NCBI GenBank assembly: GCA_027627225.1
Contig: JAPFQT010000040.1
Location: forward strand, 124,001-188,000
Source: Congeria kusceri
Taxonomy: Eukaryota; Mollusca; Bivalvia; Myida; Dreissenidae
DNA length: 64,000 nt
Direction: 5' to 3'
Shown here: in pieces, positions 12,801 to 25,598 of the stretch
Layout of the letters: each line of letters begins with the position of its first letter
Numbering within the stretch: the stretch's first letter is position 1
Translations under genes and position numbers: made by a program
Notes under the pieces: model-generated
The model's input: the letters and a program-made list of their open reading frames with translations, nothing else
Database searches by the model: none
What the model was told of the DNA's origin: nothing

Positions 12801-13737
12801 GCAGAAGACATAAATTAATTTCACCGTACTAAAATGTTAACACACTGAATTATTATACTAACCTTTCTTGATTACAACATGTATTTATTAGCCCTTTCAT
12901 AAATATATGACGTTATATTTTGAATCAACACATTGCACATTTTGGGTATGGTACATTTCGACCATAACTCGCGCGAAGTTGCAAGACAGCTATAAGACTG
13001 TCGTAAGAATTCGCAAAACCTTCTTGTCTCCATCATTCGACATGCGAAATTTTACATGTCTTGAGAGAATTTAATGTTCAGTGGTTGAATACCTATCCTT
13101 GTTACGTTAGTATTAGACAATGTTTTTAATTGTTGTTACATGCTATGAGATATCTAGATTGTTACATGCTATAAGATATTTGGATAAATACGAGAGATGA
13201 GCAATGCGACTTTATTCCATTTAAGAATGTATCTGTCCTTAAAATAATGAAATAAATTATCAAACTGTGTATCACCACTTTTAGCAGAAAAATTGCAGGA
13301 CAAGCCGTGTAGTATTACATTGACATTTAAAAAATTATCGGCATGGGAAACCCCTCCCGTACCAATCCCTTCCGCGGACCCAATGTTCGTGAGCTTCCTG
13401 CGCGCCTGCAAGACAGACGTATGTTGCTTGTGCGTTCATCTTATGAATAGCCCCGAGTGAGAATATAATTGCAATGAGAAGCGTCAGCAGCTTACAGTTT
13501 TATCAGAACTCGATAGTACAACATCTTGTGATGGCTATCCAACTCTCTTGAAGACAAATCATCCGCTACTCAACAGACGAGCCCCTCCCACAAGATACAA
13601 CCGTACTCTTTGAGAGGGATGACAAATGAAAATAATATAAAGTCACAGCACATTACATCAATGTGTACTTGTAGCAGCTTAGGCAGCTCTCGGAAATGTT
13701 GTCGTTTAATATGCTATTTTATTTAGGAAACCTAAAT
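12801..13737. other. No gene seen
   Basis: No supported exon. The frames at 13169-13411 (minus) and 13696-13878 (plus) lack family features; the second runs into the repeat that follows. Confidence 0.35.
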
Positions 13738-15290
13738 AAAACAAGAGATGTTTGTAAAACATGTATGCCCCCCGACTTGCAGCCAAGTTGTGAATATATG
13801 CAATTGTTAAGACATTTTGTAATATGCAATCCCAAGCGAAGTTTCGATATATGGTATCTATGTATGAAGTTTCATTAAAATATTTCGATGCGGTCTCAAG
13901 CTATTGAGCGGAAATCGTATTTCTATTTTTAGTAATGGTGACCATGGCCTTGACCTCCCAACCCCATATTAAATCACAAGAGAGGTCTCAAAATAAGGTA
14001 TATTTGTATGAAGTTTGATTAAAATAGCTCGATGCCTTCTCAAGTTAATGAGCGGAAACCGTTTTTCTATTTTTAGCAACGTTGGCCTTGACCCCACCCA
14101 CCCCATATGCAATCCCAAGCGAGCTCTCGATATAAGGTATCTATGTATGAAGTTTCATTAAAATATCTCTGTGCTTGTCAAGTTATTGAGCGAAAAGCGT
14201 TTTTCTATTTTTAATAACGGTGACATTGACCTTGACCCCATCGACCACTTATGCAATCGCAAGACAGGTCTCAGTATAAGATATCTATGTATGAAGTTTC
14301 ATTAAAATATCTTGATGCGTTCTCAAGTTATTAAGCGGAAACCATTTTCTATTTTTAGTAACTGTCACCTCGACCTTGACCACATCCACCCCATATGCAA
14401 TCTAAAGTAAGTCTTCAATATAAGGTATATATGTATGAAGTTTCATTAAGATATCTCGATGCGTTCTCAAGTTATTGAGCAGAAACCGTTTTTCTATTTT
14501 TAGTTATGGTGACCTTGATCTTGATGCAACCCACACCATATGCAATCCCAAGCAAGGTCTCGATACATGGTATCTACGTATGAAATTTCATTAATATATC
14601 TTTATGGATCCTAAAGTTATTAAGGGGAAACCGTTTTTCTATTTTTAGTAACACGTACTGACTTTGACACCACCCACCCCATATGCAATCCCAAGGGAGG
14701 TCTCGATTAAAGGTATATATGTATGACGTTTGATTAAAATATATCGATACGTTCTCAAGCTATTTAACGGAAACCGTTTTTTGTAATTTTTGTTACGTTA
14801 AATGACCTTGACCCCACCCACCCCATATGCAATCCCAAGTGTGGTCTCAATATAAGGTATCCATGTATGAAGTTTCATTAAAATATCTAGATGCGTTCTC
14901 AAGTTATTGAGCGGAGACTGTCTTTCTATTTTTAGTAACGGTGTTCTTGACCATGATCCCACCCATCCCATATGCAATCCTAAGCGAGGTCTCAATATAA
15001 GGTATCTATGTATGAAGTTTCATTAAAATATCTCGATGCATTCTCAAGTTATTGAGCGGTAACCGTTATTCTATTTTTAGCATCGGTGACCTTGACCTTT
15101 GACCTGTTGACCTCAAAATGTATAGGCGTCTTCCTTCCCTCCCAAGTAACGAGAATACCAATTTTGGTGATCGTAGGTCAAAGCGTTCTCTAGATATCGT
15201 GCGGAAATGAAATGGTTTAGAAAAGACCGACCATACGACCGACCGACCGACGGACAGGTGCAAACCAAGATACCCCCACTTCTTCTTGTT
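13738..15290 (+). repeat. Dispersed repeat with a nine-unit 144-bp internal array
   Basis: tgtatgaagtttcatt recurs at about 13861, 14005, 14144, 14288, 14432, 14577, 14720, 14864 and 15009, a spacing of 139-145 bases. Each unit contains gcaatcccaag..ggtctcgatataaggtatc, then a gttctcaagttattgagcgg block, then ccgtttttctatttttagtaac and a tgaccttgacccca block. The array sits between aaaacaagagatg at 13738 and a gaccgaccgaccgacgg..cttcttcttgttatg tail ending about 15293, whose ends are weakly inverted (AACAAGA/TCTTGTT). It is non-coding. Confidence 0.85.
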
Positions 15291-17362
15291 ATGTTTACAT
15301 TTATTGTCGTTTCTATTTTCATTTAAAGCAGCAGTTCATAAATATGTGATAAAAATAAAACTTTGACGAAATCGTTTTCAATAGACATATTACTGATCAA
15401 AATACAAAAAACTGCATTGACATCGATCAAGTAATCATGTTTTCGTAACTTTTTATCGTATTTATGGACTGCATGCGATAGCTGGTGATGCATCTGGAGT
15501 AAATCGGCATGTACATTTGTTTGTATTCCGTTCGTACCAAGCGTTTTCGAACATAGACGTTATAAAACCCCTTCTGTTAATAAAAAACAGTTTTCAGTCG
15601 CGTGAACGTCATTAACTTTCATTAGAAATAATGCTAATTTAATGCATTTTTTTACATATTATTGGGACTTTTTGTATATCGTTTGCAGTCAAGAATGATA
15701 AAATAAAAATAAAATAACTAATTAAAACCATAAATAATATCTAGAAGATTTGAATCGATCATCATCACGTAGTTTATTATGACGGCATGGAATTGATAAG
15801 AGCTATCCTCGGTCCAGTCAAATCTCTGCGCGGAGTTTGGTGGCCGGTATGACGTTTTGACGGTTTAACTTGTGGCTGGTTTGACTGTAATTCAAAGAGA
15901 TTTACGGGTTTGTAACCTATTCAACTTCTGGTCTTTTCAAGGTGGCGGAATGTGAAAACATGATTATGATGTAAATTTATAAACGAATATTACACTTAAA
16001 AAGACGTGACAAGGGTAAATGTTGATTGTTACAATGTATTTATACAATACAGAATCTAACTAAACAAAAAATTAACAAAAACGTGACTTTTACATTAATG
16101 AAAAATTAACACAAATCAATCATGAACTGTTGACACTTAACCACAGGTGCATTTTACTATGTTTTTTTTTACTTGCATGCGCTCATACAATAGTGTATTT
16201 GTATAAACAGTATATAAACATCGTCACATTTAACTGTGTAATTACCTACACAAAGTTGATGCATCAGTCACGTAACATTCAATGTAGCGATAACAGAGGA
16301 TTTTTTTTTATTTATAAAAACCTATTAAAGTATATACCATTTTAAAGGTTATTCTTTTAGAAAAACAAAACTGCAAATTAAATTACTGTATCTTGAAAAA
16401 TTTATGTGTATCTGTAGAAGGTAACCCCCCACATTTCGTTCTGTCAAATATGTAAATTCTGTCAATAATACACGTGGCAATAATTTCTGGCAGTTAAGCA
16501 GGTTCAAAATAATCTTTCATGTCACTTTATGCTTTGTTAAGTAAACACTCCACATATTTTCACTGTCTTACATACATGGTGACTTATAAAAGACAACAAA
16601 TCATTTTAAATGGAATGAGTATTAAAGCCAAATGCTGGACTGAATCTGGGTACTGCGTAAACAAACATTTGGCATTTACAAACTGCAAGTAAAAGATGTT
16701 ATATACATTTATAAAGCTTAGTTATATATATTATATATATCTTTAACATGCTTAGTACATACAACAGACTAATTTATTTCAGTATTCGGAACAGTGTATT
16801 CATTAACTCTAAAGGCATATATCCGACATCATCTCCAGTTTTAAGACCATCCTTTCTGGAAGACCAAAACACAAATTAATATATTTTACCTTTTAATTCT
16901 GCCAAAAAGATCATGTACTCTTCAAAGTTATTAAAAAATGGCCACAGAAAGGTAAATACATGTATTAAACAACATGCGGTCTTGATGAAAGGTGGTCTTT
17001 CAATGCAGCTTTTGCTTTAGGAACTTTTTGGAATACTAATTGTTCACTCATTCAAAAGAACCCAAACCATACCTTAAATACAACAATTAACATGGTTTAA
17101 ATGCTGAACAATTTTTAAGTATTGATCAGAAAATACTTGAAAAGAACATAGTCTTGTGATTATACGAAAAACTTTTCCGACAAATATGAACAGTAACAGC
17201 AACATCAAACATTAACGAATTGAATACTGGATAGGCCATCTCAGGCAAAAGAAAAAAACAATTAAAAACTGCAATGCAAAGCACCACAACACAACTTTAA
17301 AGACTCCTTGGCTGTCCATCTTGGAAACGACCTAACATGACAAAGACTCTTAATTTCTGTCT
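15291..17362. other. A+T-rich stretch, no exon recognised
   Basis: No repeat family or coding exon is recognised. If the small minus-strand terminal exon at 17363-17395 is real, part of this stretch would be its 3' untranslated region. Confidence 0.3.
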
Positions 17363-17395
17363 TCAAAAGCCACTGTCTCCACTGTCTGGTTTGTC
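17363..17395 (-). CDS. Possible terminal coding exon of an unrecognised minus-strand gene
   Basis: On the minus strand a pyrimidine-rich acceptor (ttcttctgttcatacag) is followed by eleven codons reading DKPDSGDSGF and a TGA stop. The residue mix (acidic, Ser/Gly-rich tail) and acceptor quality resemble the last exon of a protein gene. No upstream partner exon could be identified between here and 18.2 kb, and the sequence is too short to assign. Chance is a real alternative. Confidence 0.25.
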   Translation of the reverse strand, partial: DKPDSGDSGF

Positions 17396-18170
17396 CTGTA
17401 TGAACAGAAGAATAAAAACCAAAGCACAATATCTTTCAAAAACTGCAGCAATCCTGAAATTAATATATGCAAAAGCAAATCATGCAATACTTAATGCTGT
17501 TACTTAACAGCATTTTATGAAGTGCTACTAGTATTGCAGTTAAGTTAAAATATCAAGCATGCAGAATAAAGGCTGTTACAAGATTGTTTTCAATGTAAGA
17601 ATTGTTTTTCAATGTAAGGATGTTTTAAGATTTAAAGAAAAACAACAACAAAAAAGCTTTAAATTTAAAGAAAATATTAAACCTTGTAAGTATACAACAT
17701 GAAGTCATTCAATTAAACCTGCAGTGACCACTTAAAGGCAATGACGAGGGAGGGAGTGCTCACCCCTCTCCCACCCAGCTACCTTATTTGTAGCTCATTC
17801 AAGAAATGATATAGATTAAATTGATCAATTATAAATGAAAATAAACACGACAGGCTTTGCATTTCAGTTGTGTACACGGTGGTGATTGAGGATCAATGCT
17901 GTGCTATAAATCGAGACTATGTTTGGTCAAATTGTTGTCCACTTTCACTATCTTCCAACAGCCTAAACATCGTAAATCTTACGTGAAATAATTATATTAA
18001 CAGCCACCTTGCATGCACTAATTGCAATAATAATTATTTTGATGTGGTAAATAGTTTGCAGTACCTGTAATATACAATCAAACACCAAAGATTGACAAAG
18101 ACGTCAAAGTTGCACGACTGCAATACCTCGCGAAAACTGATAACATTCAGGGGAGATCACTCTTTGCAGT

Positions 18171-18260
18171 ATGACGAACGTTAAGCGGAGTGCCACGAAA
18201 TCAGATTCGGTTGATAACGGGTCGCTATCGGAAACTGACGGAAGATCACGAAGTACCTGA
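18171..18260 (+). CDS. Possible first coding exon, unrecognised
   Basis: An ATG at 18171 opens a 29-codon frame beginning MTNVKRSATKSDSVDNG and continuing SLSETDGRS before a TGA at 18258. The polar Ser/Asp/Lys composition and codon use are protein-like. A weak donor (GAA/gtacct) lies about 10 bases before the stop, so it could be a 5' exon. CpG is more frequent here than in the surroundings, as expected near an animal promoter. An overlapping frame from 18190 to 18459 is also open but less protein-like. No family is recognised. Confidence 0.25.
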   Translation: MTNVKRSATKSDSVDNGSLSETDGRSRST

Positions 18261-19282
18261 TCGACAGTTTATGGAATTAAATGAATTGCGCAAAAATGCG
18301 CTAAGATGTAATTTTAAGAAATTGATGTTAAATGGTGGATGGATGCTTATATTTTGCTGGTATACGCCTAAATTTGGCTCCTTGCTGTTCTTCCATGCAT
18401 TAATTTGCTTAATTTATTTTCAGACTAATAGAAAGCGTGTTCTTTCCCCTTTCCAATGATGTATAATACATGATTGTAGCTAAAAATAGGCAGGAGTAAT
18501 TTAGATTTAAATCACATGATCCGTTCGTGTAAACAAAGATGGAAGACGCACATTCTGTTCAGTAAACAACAAAATCGGCAATTTAATAGTGAAAATTATC
18601 AACAAAAACGCTCATGATTTTCAATTTTATTACTAATATATAAACATTTAAACTTGAATGACTTTAATTCCATCAAAACAATGACTTTTATGTCCGTAGT
18701 TAATTTTTAGCGATGTGATAAAAATGTATGGTTTACTATGGTGACAGATATGGACTGGCTGAATGAACAAAGCTTGGTTATCGCTATTCAATGTGACAAA
18801 TGGCAAGGCGAACATTTTAAGAAACAACGAACATGTCATGAAATAAAAAATGCGAAGAATTCAACACTGTCACAAACAGGTTGTCACTGGCAGCCAACTG
18901 TACCATTCAGCATCGAACCTAGCTGCCCAAGATCAAAATCTCACACAACATAATCTAATGTGGTCACTCATTCACCATGCATTGTCTTAATGTTTTGTCA
19001 AAACCCACTCAACACTTTGAAGCTTAAGTAGAAACATGTTGCTTTATATGGCTGACCTCAAAGAACAATCTGCACTCAAATGAACTTTCTGTTTTTCCCA
19101 GATACCAACTGCTGGTTTTAATTGGCATGTCAGTGTCTCTATAAGCCTTACATTTTCAACAGTATTGAGCTCGAGTAGGTTTATTCTAAAACATGTTCCT
19201 TTGTATTGCAGACATGAGGTGAGGTCAATATGTAATGTACTCATGGTTTGCATTTTATGCTTATGTTCCCCATATTTTCCAG
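18261..19282. other. No gene seen
   Basis: Possible intron or spacer. The short frames have no supporting features. Confidence 0.3.
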
Positions 19283-20005
19283 TACGTCTTTGCCAGGCTG
19301 GGGAAACTGAGGAAGAGGCTGTGAACACGATCTTCACGGTAACTGACTGACTGTTCAGCAGCGTTGGTGACTCCCACAGGATGGTGAAACAGGTCTGGAA
19401 ACTTACAGGTAGTTAAGTTATATATATATGTCGACTATAAGTTAATACTTTTGCCATAGAAACCTGGGATGGTCATGGAATAATTGCTGACTGCATATAA
19501 TTTGAAAATGTAAACATTAATTCTGCATGTGAGTTCCGTAACATTGTGTTAAGCACTGGTACATGATTTTAAAGTAGTGTAGCAAATGGTTGATTAATAA
19601 TTAATTACACATGTATTTAATTGAAAGATAGGGATGTTAGATCATACCAATATGTGTGTTATGTTCCTTACAAAAACTCCTTTGTTTGATAGGAGAACAC
19701 TTCTTTATTCAACTACAGGTAGCCTGTTGAGTAGTCACAGAATCACAAGAAAGCTTGATGAATTTCTTACTAATTCTTATACTTACCAACATACCATCCA
19801 CATGAGCTTGTTATTTTTCTGTTGTGTATACACAGATGAAGTATGGAGGACAGATTGGTTAGCCAGGGATTCAAGTTCTGTAAGAGGTGGGAATGGAATG
19901 TGAGCCAGACATTGGACCTGTACCAACCTCTCTCCTGCCTACGTGGAAGTGACAGTGGTTGGGATAGTTGTCAAGTCGAGGATTGCAAATCAAGTTCTTG
20001 CCAAG
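19283..20005 (+). pseudogene. Three exon-like segments, copy 1 of a duplicated gene-like block
   Basis: Segment A (19283-19338) follows ccatattttccag and ends before gtaact. Segment C starts at 19719 after ttcaactacag. Segment B (19836-20005) follows tgtgtatacacag and ends CCAAG/gtaagatgaca. All three have counterparts in the same order at 58973-60664. Segment A is 56 bases in both copies, with 44 identities by my count. Segment B has a frame reading EVTVVGIVVKSRIANQVLAK into the donor, matched in copy 2 by EVTMVVVAIELRIA. Copy 1 carries about 17 extra bases upstream that shift this frame, and stops interrupt it in both copies. This suggests a decayed gene or a non-coding transcript with conserved exons. 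No family is recognised. Confidence 0.4.
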
Positions 20006-22384
20006 GTAAGATGACATTGATATCAACAACACAATAACAGCAGTCACTGCTTCAGTGGCATGCCAACCAAATCTAATATTATTGCACTCAACATAGGTTT
20101 AACTCACCAGAGCTTGAAGTTCTCAGGTGTGAGCTATTGTGGTCAGTCATAGTTTGTCATCTGTCTTTTGTTATCAACATTTTGCTCCTCTGAAGTTGCT
20201 GGATGGACGTTGACAAAACTAAGCATGTATGTTCTGTCCTCGCAAAATCAGTAGAAATAGGTATGCATTTAATTGTGTGTTGTCACTTTGAGACAGACAC
20301 TCAATGTTAAGACAAGTAACTTGGTCTGATGAAGGCCAGTATCAAGCAGAATTGTGCATACTATTGGCAAGTTCCAGTCAAATGATTTACAGTGTTTTGT
20401 GTCATATGTATAGGTATGTTAATGACATGTGCAAGTCTTTTAGAGTGTACACACAATGTATTCAAATTTCATTAAGATATTTACTTTTTAAGTTCCATAA
20501 TGTGGATGAAAATTCTCAGCCTCAACTTACCATCAGTTTGGGAAGTGAGATAGTAAAGTTTGGTAAATATGTGTATTTGGAGTTACTTCCCTTAGACTGT
20601 ATTAGAGTTTTTAGAGCTTTTTCTTACCAAGTATGCTGTTGTAGCCTGTATTAAGCATTCAATTTTCAGAACATTGCAGACAATAAAGGAACATATACTT
20701 GTTGTTTTTTATGTGTATAATACAAGTTAACAGAAGTAAAACTGACTGAGATGGGGAGATTGACATACACTGCAACCACTATTCATCATTTGTGCCTGTA
20801 TTTTTTTTTCTGCTGAGCATTGAATTAAAATAATTATATGGTTGTTCAGTTTTTCAACTTTGAACAGGCATTTTCAATACTGGCATGTTGCCCAATCAGT
20901 TTGGGATAAATGATTTTTCAAACTGTCAACACATTACTCATCTGCAATGTATGTTAGATCTGACTAGACACATATGTGATGGAACGCACACCATCCTCCA
21001 TAATAAATAAATAACAATATAAAAATATCCTGACCTACCAACCGTTAATTTTTATAGAAGGAGATCAGAATCTGAACTATTTTGTTATTTGGTTGTATAT
21101 AGACTTCAGTAGCAAAATGAATTATAATTCTATTATCTTCTATTTCCTGAAACAGCAAGACATGAATATGGCAAGTGGATTTGACAAATCTTCTCTTCTT
21201 AAACCTTTTAAGCACACACGTACATAAACCTATGACTTGAGGCCAAAATATGCAATCACCAGTTTTATTTTGGCCATATTAGCCCAGATGTGGTGCAAAT
21301 GTAAAACAAAGTCTAAATATGGTTATTTTCTGTATTAAAACATCGAAACAACCTCGTATAGGGTCTCTTAAACAACTTAGAAACTGAAATATAAACTGTT
21401 TTTCAAAAATGTAAACAACATTGTGGTTCATAATAATCACAGGAGCACACAATAGGGGCATTACAATTTTAGCAAACCCACTTACCAGCTTAACGAATCT
21501 TTACAGTCCACTAAAATCTGCTTTTGCACGGCCATATTGATTACACTATGCAAATTTCTTGCTTAAAATTACATGGTGCCGAATAAGTTCACCCCCCCCC
21601 CCCCCCCGAGTTGGGAGTTAATAGTTATGTTATTATACCATAATCATTAACTAATTTAAACAATACAAACTTATGTTTTATTCACAATTGATTGACAAAT
21701 TCAGTTACGTTAAGAACGCACTGAAAAAAACCCATATTTTTTCGACAAGAAACTTTCTTCAGGACAAGTAGATTTTTAAAATGAACTTGCCTGTTGACAA
21801 CACGGACAAGTGAATAACCTACATATTTCCACATCCCTAATTTAGGGTGTACATTATTAAAACGTCACAACTCCAATAAAATGAAATATACTGGAAATAC
21901 TGTATAATGAGGGATAAAATAAAATATTGTTTGTTTCCCCTCCCACGACCCATGCTCATTAAGGGTGGGTAGGTAGGTACGGATTTTTTTTTTTGTTCAC
22001 ATAATTATAATTTATAATTTTGATATTAACAGTAGTTACATATATTTTTCATTGGTTATAAATCTTTGACAGTCTGACTGAAAACATATTTTTCACCACT
22101 TTCACAAAAAGCATCATCTGAAAGAGAAATTCGTACATGTAGATAAAAAACTATTTTTGGTAGGGCCCATTTTTCCGGGTAGGTAGCGAGAGGGGAAACA
22201 AACAATATTTTATTTTGAGCCTGAATTAAGATCAGTTGAAATGGATGAAATAAAAAAGTGTTTGTTATGCACAACAATTGAATCATTTGTTTCTGTTGTT
22301 TTCTTTGAAATTGTTGAAAACAAGTGAAACAAGTGAATCGCTTACATTTGGTAAAAAAAGAAACAGACGGGTATATAAATCAGA
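20006..22384. other. Mostly unremarkable sequence; fragment of a dispersed repeat at about 20098
   Basis: After the segment B donor the similarity to copy 2 continues for about 80 bases, then enters a common repeat start (ctcaccagagcttgaagttctcaggtg..gtggtcagtcat). 21591-21607 is a homopolymer C tract. No other gene is supported; the 116-codon frame at 20304-20654 shows no domain. Confidence 0.35.
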
Positions 22385-22465
22385 ATGGCTGAGAGGTTGG
22401 AGTGTCAGACTTTTGATCCCGAGGTCATTCCGTGGTTTCATTGAGACAGCTTGCAGTCAGCTCGA
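22385..22465 (+). repeat. Degenerate tRNA-derived SINE head
   Basis: aatggctgagaggttggagtg resembles a class-II tRNA A box (tggc..ag.gg), followed by an anticodon-arm-like cagacttttgatcccgag and a decayed B-box region (gtggtttcattgaga). The cloverleaf is too damaged for a working tRNA gene. It leads into the tandem repeat that begins about 22.5 kb. Confidence 0.4.
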
Positions 22466-22499
22466 CTAACTTGTCACAATGGCGGTTAGGTGGATGTGC

Positions 22500-23200
22500 G
22501 TGAGTACGTTAGTGAGTCCATGTGTTCAAGCTCTGACTGATCTTGTTGTCACTATTATTTCATCATTCATCAGGGAATTTTACAGTAACTTGCCACAAAG
22601 GTTCACCTTGTGGAGATGGTGTGTCATGCACAAGACCTTTGTGCCTAGTCAAATTTCAAGGTCACACATAGAGTCAAAAGTCAAATATAGGATTCATCAT
22701 TTATCAGGGAATTTTTAAAATAATTTGCAACAGAGGTTCACTATGTGGAGACAACATATGAGTTTCCCTAACTCAAAAGTCAAGGTCACACTAAGAAGCC
22801 AAAGGTCAAATATGGGCATAATACAGCTTGTCAGTACTGTAACTCCATCATTCATCAGGAATTTTAACATAATTTGCCACAAATGTACACTGTGAGGAAA
22901 CGTTGTGTCGCACACAATACTTTTGTCTCTAGATCAAAGATCAAGGTGGCACATAGAGGTCAAAGGTCAAATATGGGCATAATACAGCCTGTCTGGCCGT
23001 TTAATTCATCATTCATCATTGAATTTTATAATAACTTTTGACAAATGTGGAGACGGCAGGACCTGTGCTGTGATCCTACCTCAAAGGTCAAGGTCACACT
23101 TAAAGGTCAGGTCAAGGTCACACTTAGAGTTAAAGGTCAAATATGGGCATAATACAGATTGTTTGGACCAGATATTCTTCATTTAAGAGTGGTGTTTGAC
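22500..23200 (+). repeat. Diverged tandem dispersed repeat, about 180-bp units
   Basis: Four imperfect units contain tcattcatcaggaatttta.cataatttgccacaa.gttcac..tgtggaga, then a tgtgtc..gcacaagacctttgt block and aaggtcaaggtcacac..agaggtcaaaggtcaaatatgggcataatacag. A perfect AGGTCA-A-AGGTCA direct repeat is at 22957-22969. It is non-coding. Confidence 0.75.
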
Positions 23201-23445
23201 ATAATTTTGCACAGATGTTCACAATTTTCTTTACAATGGGATGAACATGTTGCCAAGAGGCATTTAGTTTTTCTTTTTTTTAATGTTTATTTTTTGTTGC
23301 AATACATGAACTCTGTAGTTTAGATGCTTTCATTTATCCAGTTCAGACGCTTAATGGCATATTTAACAAATGCAAAAATCTGTGAACACGTTCCTTTAAA
23401 ATGCCAATTTTAGAAATGAAATTGGAATTTGCCATACGCACACAG

Positions 23446-23676
23446 GATCACTTTATACTTGCATGACATTTAGCATTCTCCCGGCAAGAAGAAGTTTTGT
23501 AGATTGTGTACAAGTGTTTCAATACCGAGCCTGCACACTTCAACCAATCACTTTATTCTCACATGACATTGAACTTTCTCCCTCTTCAGGAGGAAGTTTT
23601 GTAGATTGTTTACAAGTGCTTCAATACAGAGCCATGCCTGCACACTACAGCCGGTACTTGAGAACTGTGAGTGTTC
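23446..23676 (+). repeat. Exon-like segment duplicated in tandem (about 105 bp)
   Basis: Both copies share atcactttat.ct..catgacatt.a.c.ttctccc, then gaagttttgtagattgt.tacaagtg.ttcaatac.gagcc and gcctgcacact. The second copy has a good acceptor (ttctccctcttcag) and a donor-like ACT/gtgagt about 100 bases later. A frame through both reads SFVDCxQVxQYRA in each. No gene is recognised; it may be a duplicated exon of a lost gene. Confidence 0.35.
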
Positions 23677-23719
23677 TTCTTAATAAGGAAGAATTTAGGC
23701 AGATGTTCTATTCATAATG

Positions 23720-24205
23720 AGATATCTTCAAGTGAACTTTAATTATGTATTAAGCACATACAATACTGAAACAATGCCACATTGTAGGGTGTGTACTTGA
23801 ATATTAAGTGTTGAAAGTCCTTTGTCCTATGACAAACTCTGGTCTGGTTAAAGTGTTTTACCTAGAAGATTCAGATGGGTTTTATACTGCACAGTTACCA
23901 ACACTTAGAAGCATTCACCATAAGCTGTAATGCAGTGTGTTCTTAGATGACTGACATCTACATTATAGTCATGATATGGTCATATTTATGCGTTCATGTA
24001 TGTGCGGGTAGTTTTTTCCCCTACTATAACTGTAATTACTTGCACATTACTGCATAATGGTATGTTACATCCAATCTTGGTATCATTATGTTTTCAATGC
24101 ATCTAATACGCTGATATAAGCGATAAACTTTGCTTTTACTTTGACAATTGACCTTCACACACATTTTCATCAAGATTATTACCTGCAGTTTAGTTGCGTG
24201 TTTCA
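23720..24205. other. No gene seen
   Basis: No exon or recognised repeat. Confidence 0.35.
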
Positions 24206-25390
24206 CCGGAGGGAACTATAGGTTTGCCCTCCGTCTGTCCGTCCGTCCGCAAAATATTGTTCCTGAGATAACTCAAAAAGTACTGAAGATACTTTGATGA
24301 AACTTGGTATACATATAAACAGCAATGTGAGGATTATGCAGGACCTTTAATTGTTCCACAGAAGTCAAAGGTCACGTGACTGTTACTTAAAATAGAAATC
24401 AACTAAATACTGTTATAATTTGAAAAGTACATAAGATATGACCATGAAACTTGGTACAAAGATTGAACTATAGGTTTGCCAACCGTTTGTGTGTCTCTCT
24501 ATCTGTTCGTCCGTATGTTTGTCCGTCCCCAAAACCTGGTTCCTGCAATAACTCAAAAAGTACTGAAGTAATTTCGATGAAACTGGGTATACATATAAAC
24601 AGCACTGTGGCAATGTGAGGATTTTTGAAGACCTTTTTTTCCCACCAGAATGTCTGTCTGTCTGTCCGTCCCCAAAACCTGGAAATGTGATAACTCGGAA
24701 AGTACTAAAGACATTTTGATGAAACTTTGAATACGTAGCAACAGCATGTGAGAATTATGCACGACCTTTTATTTTTCACCAGAGGTCAAAGGTCACGTGA
24801 CTGTTAGTAAAAATAGAAATAGGCTTAATACGGTAATATTTTGAAAAGTGCATCATAATATGATATGATCATGAAACTTGGTACACAGATTGGACTATGG
24901 GTTTGCCCTCCGTCTGTGTGCATCTGTCTGTCTGTTTGTCTGTTGGTCTCACTCTGTCTGTCTGTCCCGTCCCCAAAACTTTGATCCTGCGATAACTCAA
25001 AAAGTACAGAAGATACTTTGATGAAACTTTGTCTACATAGAAAGAGCAAGGTGAGGATTGTACACGACCCTTTATTTTTCACCAGAGGTCAAAGGTCTCG
25101 TGACTGTTACTTAAAATAGAAATAAACTTAATACTGTTATAATTTGAAAAGAACGTAATATCTGATCATGAAACTTGGTTCACAGAATGGACTCTATGAT
25201 TGCCCTCTGTCAGTTTAGTACTGCAGTAACTCAAAAAGTAACTAGAATGTCTGGCCAATATTACTAAAATTAAAAAAAACAACAACTTAATACTGCAGTG
25301 ACAAATGGGATTTGATTATGAAACTTTGTACATCTACAGATAAAGGGCGATTTGACGGTAATGCACAATGTTTAATTAGTAGGGGTTTTC
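24206..25390 (+). repeat. Hairpin-headed repeat amplified into about four diverged units
   Basis: It starts with a hairpin (CCGGAGGG..CCCTCCG, about 24208-24232). Units follow of gtttgccctccgtctgtc.gtccgtcc.caaaa..t, then cctg.gataactcaaaaagtactgaaga.a.tttgatgaaact and gaggtcaaaggtcacgtgactgtta. Starts are at about 24223, 24472, 24901 and 25198. A perfect AGGTCA-A-AGGTCA lies at 24783-24795, overlapping a CACGTG. Small minus-strand frames here are artefacts of the repeat. Confidence 0.75.
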
Positions 25391-25598
25391 GTCGGTAGGG
25401 GACTCCTGTATTGCTTGCAATACTATCAAAGCCTTGTTACAAATACACACTTCAGCTTCAATTTACAGTGTATGAATAAATTGTACATTAAGTTAATCAC
25501 AGCTTAGTAACAAATTTACCTGTTTTCATTTCAACTCTGATTTAATCAAATAAGAAATGCTTTTCAAAGTACAAAGTGTAACAGGTTGATGCCATCAA

